Shown here in pieces: positions 47,141 to 54,311 of a DNA stretch of 54,311 nucleotides (position 1 is the stretch's first letter; every line of letters begins with the position of its first letter). A model generated the notes under the pieces. It ran no database searches. It was not told where the DNA came from and worked only from the letters and a program-made list of their open reading frames with translations. The stretch is taken from NCBI GenBank assembly GCA_024280735.1, contig JAJRPO010000018.1:1-54311 (forward strand), given 5' to 3'. Made by a program: the position numbers and the translations under genes. Origin of the DNA: Alphaproteobacteria bacterium. Its GTDB lineage: Bacteria; Pseudomonadota; Alphaproteobacteria; Rhodobacterales; Rhodobacteraceae.

Positions 47141-48688
47141 ATGGCGACCAAAAGAAGCAGAAGCGGTGGACGGGCAGGCAATACGCGGCGCAGCGGGGCC
47201 AAGGCGATTGACCAAATGCCATGGCGGCAAATCGTCAATCTCGACAACCCGACAGAGCCGTTAAATGAGGAGGGTGTGGCCGCCATTCATGACGGCGCGA
47301 TGCGCATACTTGAGGAAATCGGTGTCGAGTTTTTACATGCTGAATCAATAGCCTACCTGCGCAAGGCCGGCTGCCGGATTGAGGGCGACACCGTGTTCAT
47401 GGATCGCGATTGGGTGATGGAAATGATTGCCAAATGCCCCACAGAATTCACCATAACCCCGCGCAATCCGGACCGTGCCGTCAAAATTGGCGGCCGCAAT
47501 ATGGCCTTTGTCAACGTGTCCTCGCCGCCCAACGCCATGTGTCTGGACAAGGGCCGCCGCGTTGGCAACTTTGACGACTTCAAGAATTTTATGAAGCTGA
47601 CCCAGTATTTTAACTGTATTCATGTGGCGGGCGGCTATCCGGTGGAACCGCTCGATATTCATCCTTCGGTGCGCCACCTCGATTGCGTTTACGAGAAACT
47701 GACCCTGACCGACAAGGTCTGCCACGCCTATTCTCTGGGCAAGGAGCGGGTCGAGGATGTGATGGAAATGGTGCGTATCGCGGGCGGAATGACGGACGCA
47801 CAATTTGACGCCGCGCCGCATATGTACACCAATATCAACTCTACCTCGCCGCTCAAACACGACCACCTGATGCTGGACGGCGCCCTGCGGTGTGTGCGCC
47901 GCGGGCAGATGGTGATTGTCACACCCTTTACCCTGTCCGGCGCCATGGCACCGATCACCATGGCGGGTGCGGTGGCGCAATCCATCGCCGAGGGCCTATG
48001 CGCCATCGCCCTGTTCCAATATGTGCGCCCGGGAACGCCCTGCGTCATCGGAACCTTTACGTCCAACGTCGATATGAAAACCGGCGCGCCGGCCTTTGGC
48101 ACCCCTGAATACATGCGCGCCACGCAAATGACCGGCCAAATGGCGCGCTATTATGGTCTGCCGCTGCGGGCCACCAACGCCTGCGCCGCCAATGTACCCG
48201 ATGGCCAATCCATGTGGGAAAGCAGCAATTCAATCTGGTCCGCCGTGCAATCCAACGTTAACGTCCTGTATCACGCGGCGGGTTGGCTTGAGGGTGGTTT
48301 AATCGCAAGTTATGAAAAATTCGTTATGGACTGCGAAGTTTTACAACAAGTGCAGCGCTACATGGAGCCGATGATCACCGCAACGACGCCCGACGACATC
48401 GCGCTTGAGGCCATAAAAGACGTGGGCGCCGGGGGCCATTTCTTTGGCACCCAACACACCCAAGACCGCTATGAAACCGCCTATTATTCGCCCTTCCTGT
48501 CCGATTGGCGCAATTACGAGGCATGGGAGGCGGATGGCGCGAAATGGACGGCACAGCGGGCCAATAAAATCTGGAAAGACATCTTGAACGAATTTGAGGC
48601 CCCACCGATGGACGCGGCGATCAAAGACGAATTGCAAAGCTTTGTCGCCAGACGCAAACGCGAGGGCGGCGCGCCGACGGATTTTTAG
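47141..48688 (+). CDS. Trimethylamine-methyltransferase (MttB) superfamily protein, non-pyrrolysine
   Basis: A 515-residue member of the MttB superfamily. It begins after a basic, Gly/Arg-rich stretch; the barrel starts near LNEEGVAAIHDGAMRILEEIGVEF and includes NSTSPLKHDHLMLDGALRCVRRGQMVIVTPFTLSGAMAPITMAGAVAQS and GTFTSNVDMKTGAPAFGTPE. There is no in-frame TAG, so it is not a pyrrolysine enzyme. Non-Pyl members demethylate glycine betaine, carnitine, proline betaine and similar compounds through a corrinoid protein. No corrinoid protein gene is next to it. AAGGA 7 bases before the ATG at 47141 fixes the start. The divergent GbdR-like regulator suggests a quaternary amine substrate. Confidence 0.85.
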   Translation: MATKRSRSGGRAGNTRRSGAKAIDQMPWRQIVNLDNPTEPLNEEGVAAIHDGAMRILEEIGVEFLHAESIAYLRKAGCRIEGDTVFMDRDWVMEMIAKCPTEFTITPRNPDRAVKIGGRNMAFVNVSSPPNAMCLDKGRRVGNFDDFKNFMKLTQYFNCIHVAGGYPVEPLDIHPSVRHLDCVYEKLTLTDKVCHAYSLGKERVEDVMEMVRIAGGMTDAQFDAAPHMYTNINSTSPLKHDHLMLDGALRCVRRGQMVIVTPFTLSGAMAPITMAGAVAQSIAEGLCAIALFQYVRPGTPCVIGTFTSNVDMKTGAPAFGTPEYMRATQMTGQMARYYGLPLRATNACAANVPDGQSMWESSNSIWSAVQSNVNVLYHAAGWLEGGLIASYEKFVMDCEVLQQVQRYMEPMITATTPDDIALEAIKDVGAGGHFFGTQHTQDRYETAYYSPFLSDWRNYEAWEADGAKWTAQRANKIWKDILNEFEAPPMDAAIKDELQSFVARRKREGGAPTDF

Positions 48689-48726
48689 ACTGGCACACTC
48701 CGTAGTGGTTTCTTAATGTTTTTGGT

Positions 48727-48759
48727 GTTCCCTATCTGCAGGTGTAACGAGTAGGGAAC
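48727..48759 (+). promoter_or_regulatory. Leader hairpin that could cover the H-NOX gene RBS
   Basis: GTTCCCTA (48727-48734) and TAGGGAAC (48752-48759) are perfect complements with a 17-base loop. The right arm contains the only Shine-Dalgarno-like sequence (AGGGA) before the ATG at 48767. A folded leader would therefore mask the ribosome site. It could also be a protein operator. Confidence 0.4.
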
Positions 48760-48766
48760 CCGCGCC

Positions 48767-50377
48767 ATGCACGGTATTTTCAACCGCGGCTTGCAATGTT
48801 TTGTCCGCGACATTTTTGGCCTTGAAGTATGGGAACAGGTCTGCGCCCGGGCTGAACTGACGTTTTTCAATTTTGAGGCCATGCTACGCTATGAGGACGG
48901 GATCACCGATCAGGTGATTATGGCGATGGGCAAGGTTCTGAACCGCCCCCGTGATGAGCTGTTGGAGGATTTTGGCACCTATGTCGTCTCAGAGGCGCAA
49001 ATGACTCCAATCCGCCGCCTGCTGCGTTTTGGCGGCGATACCTACACAGAATTCCTGCACTCTCTAGAGGATGTGCATGATCTCGCAAAAATGGCGATCC
49101 CCGATCTGGATGTCCCGCGATTGCGTGTGATATCAAAACCTGACAATTGTTTCACACTGTATTACAGTTTCGCCAAACGGGGTTATGGCAGCGTGTTTCT
49201 GGGCATGCTGCGCGGTATGGCGGATGATTACGGGGCTTTGGTGGTGATCGATCACAAACCGCTGGACGACGGTGATGTGGACAAAGACCTGTTCGAGATT
49301 TCGGTCGCTTTGGCGGACCATCCGCCAACGGCTGAAATCGACAAGCCCCTGGAACAGACGGGGGATATTTCCCCGGCGGTACTTGCGGTCGATATGCTGG
49401 ATATCTTGCTGCCGTTGCACATCCAGGTCGATACTTCAGGCAAGATCAGCCATATTGGCCCGATGTTCAGCCGGTTGTTACAAGGTCAAAAGGCCATTGG
49501 CGAAAACCTGACTGACCTTTTGGAATTTCGCCGCCCCCATAACCTGTCGTCTTGGCAACAGCTGCATAAAATTACGGGCGCGCCGATCACCGCCCGCCTC
49601 AGGGCCATGCCAAATTGCAATCTCAAGGCTGTCTGCGTTCCATTGGCAGGGTCTGATGCCGTGTTGATCGATTTCTCGTTGGGGGCCGCTGTCTATGATA
49701 TTGTTGCCGCTAAAAACCTGAACAGGAGCAGTTTTTCACCTGCCGACCCTACTGCCGTAATGCTCTATCTTAAAGAGATGCAGTTCACATTCCTTGGCAG
49801 CTCGATCGCGTTAAATTCGCGCCTTGACGGGGCCAAGACAACCGCCGAAACCCAAGCCTATACAGACCCGCTGACCGGGTTGCCCAACAGGCGCGGATTG
49901 TTTGGATTTATCCAGCGTTTACTTGACCGCAATACGCCGGTTAATTTCGGCGTGATGCAAATTGACCTCGATTTTTTCAAGGCCGTAAATGACACTCACG
50001 GTCACGCCGCCGGAGATCATGTTTTGCAGGAAGTTGCGAAAGTCCTGCAATCAGAAACCCGCAGCACCGACATGGTTGCGCGCATCGGCGGCGATGAATT
50101 TGTAATAGTGCTGAGCAATTGTGAGGACCAAGATCACCAGTCAGAGGTTGCCGCGCGGATCATCCGCCGGGTTGCAGAGCCGATCCGGTTTGGCCAAATA
50201 ACCTGCCGGATCGGTGCCAGCATAGGGGCAGCCACGGCGGCTGTTGGTGACGCTGTTTCGGCGGAGGCCTTGTTGGATCGGGCGGATAAGGCGTTGTACC
50301 TGTCCAAAAGAAACGGGCGCGGCAGGTTTAATATGTGGGATATTTCCCTTGCCGAGGCGGATAGTAACGCCGCATAG
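48767..50377 (+). CDS. H-NOX–HNOBA–GGDEF diguanylate cyclase
   Basis: A 536-residue single-chain sensor. Residues 1-180 form a heme NO/O2-binding (H-NOX) domain starting MHGIFNRGLQCFV, with the likely proximal heme ligand His104 (LEDVHDLAKM). The usual heme-propionate motif Y-x-S-x-R reads Y132-Y-S134-F-A136, so the Arg is missing at its normal place, with KR two residues later. Residues 200-355 resemble the HNOBA PAS-like domain (LAVDMLDILLPLHIQVDTSG, RRPHNL, IDFS). A GGDEF domain follows, with DPLTGLPNRRG, inhibitory site RSTD at 432-435 and active site GGDEF at 441-445. It should make c-di-GMP under NO control, or through another ligand if heme binding is altered. Confidence 0.88.
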   Translation: MHGIFNRGLQCFVRDIFGLEVWEQVCARAELTFFNFEAMLRYEDGITDQVIMAMGKVLNRPRDELLEDFGTYVVSEAQMTPIRRLLRFGGDTYTEFLHSLEDVHDLAKMAIPDLDVPRLRVISKPDNCFTLYYSFAKRGYGSVFLGMLRGMADDYGALVVIDHKPLDDGDVDKDLFEISVALADHPPTAEIDKPLEQTGDISPAVLAVDMLDILLPLHIQVDTSGKISHIGPMFSRLLQGQKAIGENLTDLLEFRRPHNLSSWQQLHKITGAPITARLRAMPNCNLKAVCVPLAGSDAVLIDFSLGAAVYDIVAAKNLNRSSFSPADPTAVMLYLKEMQFTFLGSSIALNSRLDGAKTTAETQAYTDPLTGLPNRRGLFGFIQRLLDRNTPVNFGVMQIDLDFFKAVNDTHGHAAGDHVLQEVAKVLQSETRSTDMVARIGGDEFVIVLSNCEDQDHQSEVAARIIRRVAEPIRFGQITCRIGASIGAATAAVGDAVSAEALLDRADKALYLSKRNGRGRFNMWDISLAEADSNAA

Positions 50378-50581
50378 CCAAATATGGCGATGCTGATCCG
50401 AATAAGGTAGAAACAGACTGTTTCCAGTTTTACGCCTCATTTGAGCCGTTTTTTACTTAACTTTTAGCCATATTTTCGGTAGGAAGACAGCAGGCGGTGT
50501 GTTTCCGCCGTTTGTAATGTACCCGTTCCATCCGGTCCCTTGTCAAAGGGCGGCTAGGAACACAGTAGCGAGTGAATTGTT

Positions 50582-50803
50582 ATGCTTAATGACAGACAAT
50601 CAGAAAAATCAACTGAATCAAGCCGCCGCCTTGTTTTGGCGGAAAATTACCGCGCATCGCCAAATTTTGTGCCGCTGACCCGCGCCTCTGTGTTCGATGC
50701 ACCAAGGCGCATCACGCTAGACGAAGGTCAAACGGCCAGCCGCGAAGAGCGCCGGGAAATCCGTAATTCAGTGCATGAAGTGATCCTGAAAACCGTGAGG
50801 TGA
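50582..50803 (+). CDS. Small hypothetical protein
   Basis: A 73-residue polar protein rich in Arg, Glu and Ser, with no membrane segment, signal or known motif. It could be real: it has an ATG start and its own 5' gap of 204 bases, but the ribosome site is weak. An opposite-strand frame overlaps its last third and is less convincing. Function unknown. Confidence 0.4.
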   Translation: MLNDRQSEKSTESSRRLVLAENYRASPNFVPLTRASVFDAPRRITLDEGQTASREERREIRNSVHEVILKTVR

Positions 50804-51131
50804 GCAGAGCGTCTTTTTAAGGGGCAATCTGTTTGAATGCGCGTTCCTTTTCTCCAAAATATTTCGCGTTCATTTTGAATCATCTTGATCACCGAACGCA
50901 CCAGTTTCACAAGCGCTGCCTCGGCGGCCAAGATGATAATCCGATCCAAATTGGACGCGAAATGCTCCAATAAATCCAGAATGGCCTAACCGCGCGTACT
51001 CACTATATCGGTTGGCCCAGAGCATCAGACACGCCGCCTGCGTATCAGGCAGCGTGTCTGATGCGCCTAAAGTGACATTGAAACGCAAGAACCTTTGCGC
51101 CAGAGGAAAACGGCCAACCAAGTCCGGCCCC
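50804..51131. other. Intergenic region with a large hairpin
   Basis: 328 bases with no convincing gene. Minus-strand frames here lack start sites and family resemblance. The only clear structure is the long inverted repeat at 51022-51064. Decayed sequence from an older insertion is possible but not shown. Confidence 0.4.
51022..51064. repeat. 43-base near-perfect hairpin
   Basis: GCATCAGACACGC and GCGTGTCTGATGC are perfect 13-base arms. Inside them GCCTG/CAGGC pairs after one mismatch around a CGTAT loop, giving 18 pairs in all. It is not followed by a T tract on either strand, so it is not a standard terminator. It lies 68 bases after the stop of the arginase-like gene on the minus strand. 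Confidence 0.6.
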
Positions 51132-52034
51132 CTAAGACAAAGCGCGCGCCAACTCCTTGGAAAACCGTTTTAGCGTGGCCAGTTCGGCCTCCCCGTGATC
51201 TGGATTCAACTGGGCCACTGTCACCCCGGCAAAAGCTGGCGAAGATGCCAATGCCCCAAGGGCGCTCATCGCCTGCTCCAAGGTGCAGCCTTCGCCGTGG
51301 CGATAGTTTTCGCCCAGCGGGCATTCGGCAAAATCAATCACATCCACATCAAAATGCACCACCAGCCGGTCAACCGGCCCAAGCAGATCCAGCGCGCGCG
51401 TGGCCGCTGCCGTCGGGTCGGCCTTCAACGCGTCCAGAAACACAATCTGCATCCGCCGCCGGATCATCGCCTCACGTTCGGCATTGGAATTTGATCCCTT
51501 GAAATCCCAGCCCAGAAATACTATCTGCTCGTTCTGCAACATCGGGCAGCGCCCATCCAGATTGGCAAATTCCGTCACCGTACCCTCGATTCCCAGCATA
51601 TGCGCCACCCCCATCCAGTCGAGCGCACCGGAATCGACGCTAACAGGTGTGTTCATGTCGCCGTGCATGTCCAGATAGATCACCCCAACGCGCAAACTCG
51701 GATCCCGCGTTGCGGCCGCAATGGCCCCAACACCATTGGTGCAATCCCCCCCCAGCAGCAGATATGTTTCACCACTGGTAAGCACGCGGGCCACCGCCGC
51801 CGTCACGTTGCGAGCATTTTCGATTACACCCGCAACATTGCGCGCGCGCGGGTTGGCAGGGTCCGCGTGATAGCGAAAACCCGGCAAATCTCCGGTATCC
51901 TTAACCCTGACACCGGCCGCTTGCAGATCGCGCAACAAACCCGCCTCGCGCAACAACGCCGGCGTCTTTTCCTGCCCGGGTGCATGGGCGGCAATACTGG
52001 AAGGCGCGCCGATAAGTGTTATTTCTTTGGTCAT
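51132..52034 (-). CDS. Arginase/agmatinase/formiminoglutamase-family protein with altered metal site
   Basis: A 300-residue ureohydrolase-fold protein. Family blocks: LIGAPSSIAAHAPGQE, LLLGGDCTNGVGAIAAATRD, GVIYLDMHGDMNTPVSVDSG, and VVHFDVDVIDFAECPLGE. The first metal His of GGDHS is Cys here (GGDCTN), while DMHGD and HFDVDVID keep their Asp and His. The manganese site may be altered or use Cys, so arginase activity is doubtful; a related guanidino-hydrolase or a divergent function is possible. The start at 52034 (MTKEITLIGAP) is typical. It stands alone before the insertion element. Confidence 0.8.
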   Translation of the reverse strand: MTKEITLIGAPSSIAAHAPGQEKTPALLREAGLLRDLQAAGVRVKDTGDLPGFRYHADPANPRARNVAGVIENARNVTAAVARVLTSGETYLLLGGDCTNGVGAIAAATRDPSLRVGVIYLDMHGDMNTPVSVDSGALDWMGVAHMLGIEGTVTEFANLDGRCPMLQNEQIVFLGWDFKGSNSNAEREAMIRRRMQIVFLDALKADPTAAATRALDLLGPVDRLVVHFDVDVIDFAECPLGENYRHGEGCTLEQAMSALGALASSPAFAGVTVAQLNPDHGEAELATLKRFSKELARALS

Positions 52035-52239
52035 CTCAAGTCTCCAGAGGCGAAATGTCAGGCATTCAGAACCCAATCAGTGGCACCCTCGCGAATCAGA
52101 ATGCCGGTCGCTTTTGTGTCACTCTCCCGATGTAATAAGTAATGGTTACTTAAGGAACCCATATACTTAACTAGCCAATTTTGACTTGACGGCACTTTAG
52201 TTTTTGGCTAGTTTAATCTCAACAAGAGAGATTAGCCCC

Positions 52240-53160
52240 ATGACCGAGACACTTAGCACATTTGAGTTCTTCCAGAAATTCCCAAATGAAGAAGCCGCGC
52301 GTAATTTCTTTGAGAAGCGCCGTTGGGCTGATGAGCCTGTTTGTGGTCACTGTGGGTCGCTTTCTGTAACCGAGTGTAAAGGTCACAAGCCAATGGCATA
52401 TCGCTGCAAATCTTGCCGCAAGCATTTCAGCGTCCGCACTGGCACTGTATTGGCTGAGAGCCGTCTTCCGTTGCTTAAGTGGTTGCTGGCTATCTACATG
52501 CTCACTAGCGCCCGTAAGGGCATCCCAAGCACTCAAATGGCGCGTGAGTTGGGCGTCACACAGAAAACAGCTTGGTTCTTGGCGCAACGCATTCGCGAAA
52601 CATGGATGGGCGGCAACAACAACAAGATGGACGGTCAAGTTCAGGTTGACGAAACCTATGTTGGCGGCAAAGAAAAGAACAAGCACGCTAATAAAAAACT
52701 GAACGCAGGGCGCGGCGCGGTTGGTAAAGTCGCTGTTGTCGGTATGCGTGACGAGCAAGGCAAAGTTCGCGCTATGCCTGTTAAGCGGGTCAATGCAGCA
52801 ACGCTGGTCAAGTTCGTTACGGACAACGCACCAGATGGCGGCGAAGTCGTTACGGATGAATTTCGCGCCTACAATGGCCTTGCGGCTAAAGGATTCGCTC
52901 ATAAGACAGTGCGTCACTCCGCTGGCGAATATGTACGCGATATGGCCCACACAAACGGCATTGAAAGCTTCTGGTCATTGCTAAAGCGCGGGTACGTCGG
53001 CGTCTATCATTACATGAGCGAAGAACACTTGCACCGCTACGTGAATGAATATTCGTTCCGCCATAACACCGCCAAAGTTGGCACTCTGAACTTCATCAAC
53101 ATGACGATTGACCGGATGGTTGATAAGCGTCTGACCTACAAGGAACTGATTAATGGCTAA
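52240..53160 (+). CDS. IS1595-family transposase (ISXO2-like)
   Basis: A 306-residue transposase. The N-terminal zinc ribbon has CGHCGSLSV and CKSCRKHFSVRTGTVLAESRL, followed by a helix-turn-helix (MARELGVTQKTAWFLAQRIR). The DDE-type ISXO2-like domain contains VQVDETYVGGKEKNKH, VVTDEFRAYNGLAAKGF and HTNGIESFWSLLKRGYVGVYHYMSEEHLHRYVNEYSFRHN, giving the Asp, Asp and the Asn/Glu catalytic group typical of the family. It appears intact. The start at 52240 (MTETLSTFEFFQKFP) is typical. It overlaps the next gene by 8 bases. Confidence 0.93.
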   Translation: MTETLSTFEFFQKFPNEEAARNFFEKRRWADEPVCGHCGSLSVTECKGHKPMAYRCKSCRKHFSVRTGTVLAESRLPLLKWLLAIYMLTSARKGIPSTQMARELGVTQKTAWFLAQRIRETWMGGNNNKMDGQVQVDETYVGGKEKNKHANKKLNAGRGAVGKVAVVGMRDEQGKVRAMPVKRVNAATLVKFVTDNAPDGGEVVTDEFRAYNGLAAKGFAHKTVRHSAGEYVRDMAHTNGIESFWSLLKRGYVGVYHYMSEEHLHRYVNEYSFRHNTAKVGTLNFINMTIDRMVDKRLTYKELING

Positions 53161-54148
53161 AAAGCCCGAAAGCACAATACAGCCGATTAAGGACGGCACA
53201 TTTGACGATGTGGTGGATTCTATCTTCGATGTGAATCCGCCCAAGCCAGACGTAGCAATGACGTTGGCTGGGTCTCCTGACAAGCCCTTGGATATTGGCG
53301 GAATTCAGATTGATTGCTATGTTTTGGATGATGAGACTCGGGTTCTAAGCCAGCGCGGTATGTTCAATGGTCTGGGCATAAAACGAGGCGGGCCGCGAAG
53401 CGAAAATGAACCGTCAAACACAGGCGCCCAAATACCCCGTTTTGCCTCCCAAAAATGGCTAAAACCGTTTATAAATAGTGATTTAGAGTTGGCGCTAAAA
53501 TCGCCTGTTTTTTTTCAACCTCCTACTGGCCACACAGGGTATGGATACCCCGCAGAAGTGCTTGTTGATGTGTGTGACGCGATTATAGAAGCCGAAAAAC
53601 AAGGGGCGACAGGCGTAAAACAAGCAAATTTAGTTGAACATGCTTGGTCTTTAATCAGAGGCTTTGCCAAGGTTGGCATCATCGCGCTTGTGGATGAAGC
53701 TACTGGCTACCAAGAAATGCGGGCGAAAAGCGCTCTGGCTGATATTCTTGAGGGTTTTCTGTCTGATTATCGACAGAAGTGGACCAAGACGTTTCCGGAC
53801 GAGTTCTACAAACAGATTTATAGGCTGAGAGGGTGGGAGTGGAACGGTTCCGCTCAGCGCCCCAGTGCTATTGGCGGATGGACCAACAACTTCGTTTATG
53901 ATCGCTTGGCACCAAGCCTGACGGATGAACTTCGGGCGCTGAACCCCATAAATCAAAGCGGGGAGCGACTGACTAAGCATCACCAGTGGTTTAATCCCGA
54001 GTATGGCCACCCGCTACTGAAAGAGCATATTTCAGGGGTCATTGCGCTTATGCGGGCTTCATCAACTTGGGATGGGTTCAAGAGGTCGCTTGACCGCGCC
54101 TATCCAAGGTATGGTGACACAATCGAAATGCCTTTGGATGACATGTAA
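53153..54148 (+). CDS. P63C-domain passenger protein
   Basis: A 331-residue protein ending in a P63C-type C-terminal region (FLSDYRQKWTKTFPDEFYKQIYRLRGW, NFVYDRLAPSLTDELRALNP, HHQWFNPEYGHPLLKEHISGVIALMRASSTWDGFKRSLDRAYPRYG). The N-terminal part includes VLSQRGMFNGLGIKRGG and YPAEVLVDVCDAI. Such proteins are frequent passengers of IS1595-type elements and are also found in phages; their role is not established. The gene overlaps the transposase by 8 bases, so they are expressed together. It appears full length. Confidence 0.75.
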   Translation: MAKKPESTIQPIKDGTFDDVVDSIFDVNPPKPDVAMTLAGSPDKPLDIGGIQIDCYVLDDETRVLSQRGMFNGLGIKRGGPRSENEPSNTGAQIPRFASQKWLKPFINSDLELALKSPVFFQPPTGHTGYGYPAEVLVDVCDAIIEAEKQGATGVKQANLVEHAWSLIRGFAKVGIIALVDEATGYQEMRAKSALADILEGFLSDYRQKWTKTFPDEFYKQIYRLRGWEWNGSAQRPSAIGGWTNNFVYDRLAPSLTDELRALNPINQSGERLTKHHQWFNPEYGHPLLKEHISGVIALMRASSTWDGFKRSLDRAYPRYGDTIEMPLDDM

Positions 54149-54311
54149 TTAGAAACGAGTAGTAATTTGACTAGGGGCTGACCCAGATAACTACCTTAGA
54201 TGATGTCTAACCCATTGTCTTAGCTGTAATAACTGATCTGAAGGGTCACTGTTGTTAAATCTCCACTCACACTCCTTCAAATATAACCCGAATTGAGCTT
54301 TTGGGATACCG
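54149..54311. other. Right flank of the insertion element
   Basis: AT-rich sequence with no gene. Contains the probable right end of the element near 54165-54190. The remainder to the window edge shows nothing recognisable. Confidence 0.4.

Larger units (their letters stand above)
52240..54148 (+). mobile_element. IS1595-type element with P63C passenger
   Basis: Transposase gene and an overlapping passenger gene, a layout known for IS1595-family elements. The coding part is given; true ends are outside it. Plausible end regions are about 52150-52200, with CTAGCCAATTTTGAC, and 54165-54190, with TTTGACTAGGGGCTGACCC (reverse CTAGTCAAATT). Their similarity is weak, so I could not fix the inverted repeats or a target duplication. 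Confidence 0.7.

Noticed and set aside
47141..48688. Pyrrolysine-containing MttB
   Set aside because: The reading frame has no internal TAG; it is a non-Pyl member of the superfamily.
50728..50970. 80-codon minus-strand frame overlapping the small 50582-50803 gene
   Set aside because: First part looks helical, but there is no ribosome site, no known family, and it runs through the other small gene. Left as unexplained intergenic sequence.
1..54311. CRISPR array or selenocysteine signals
   Set aside because: No regularly spaced direct repeats of CRISPR type and no cas genes were found; no in-frame TGA extension of a known selenoprotein was noted.

Overview
The window looks like a chromosome segment of a marine alphaproteobacterium of the Rhodobacterales/Roseobacter type. 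This rests on gene content: sulfite dehydrogenase with a TauR regulator, carnitine and methylated-amine catabolism, DUF3572, DUF983 and a GTTC-N7-GTTC SOS box. No 16S rRNA is present, so genus is not resolved.

Layout, left half. 217-2587 is a three-gene MNIO (DUF692) peptide-modification operon: a 194-residue Cys-rich precursor, the MNIO enzyme and a DUF2063 partner. 2584-11080 is a surface/secretion block with a NodU-type carbamoyltransferase, an SGNH hydrolase, three tandem secreted tail-collar paralogues, an exostosin-like protein and two sulfotransferase-like proteins. A tRNA-Glu and a candidate EVE-like/HNH modification-dependent nuclease follow (11319-12513). 12517-19400 is mostly housekeeping: recJ, homoserine dehydrogenase, a TetR regulator, an EEP-family nuclease/phosphatase, a TerB-DnaJ protein and a GNAT acetyltransferase. 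19496-21773 has an orphan ImuA with an SOS box, a DsrE-like secreted protein and an aldo/keto reductase.

Layout, right half. 21792-25515 is a carnitine-degradation cluster: a CdhR-like regulator, a BKACE dehydrocarnitine-cleavage enzyme and a carnitine dehydrogenase-thioesterase fusion. Next come a DMT transporter, a KAS III enzyme and a membrane LytTR regulator facing an array of repeated sites. 29036-36199 is a sulfonate/sulfite block: soeABC, pta and tauR, with TauR-type boxes before both tauR and pta. 36211-39753 carries NUDIX, DUF983, and a five-EF-hand Met/His-rich protein beside an ECF sigma factor, a putative anti-sigma factor and a periplasmic metal-sensor-like protein. 39763-41142 is a PleD-like diguanylate cyclase. 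41547-45233 is a MarR-controlled self-sufficient reductive dehalogenase fusion. 45316-48688 has a HAD phosphatase, a GbdR-like regulator and an MttB-family methyltransferase. 48767-50377 is a single-chain H-NOX-HNOBA-GGDEF protein. The right end has an arginase-like protein and an IS1595-type element with a P63C passenger gene.

Common themes are use of osmolytes and sulfonates (carnitine, probable betaine-type quaternary amines, taurine-type sulfite), surface modification, c-di-GMP and NO signalling, and accessory acquisitions (dehalogenase, HNH nuclease, insertion sequence). The strongest leads are the C-x5-C modular MNIO precursor, the dehalogenase with its twin operator, the TauR-box-linked pta-soeABC without xsc, and the H-NOX diguanylate cyclase with a broken heme-propionate motif. 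All calls come from reading the sequence; no database search was run.
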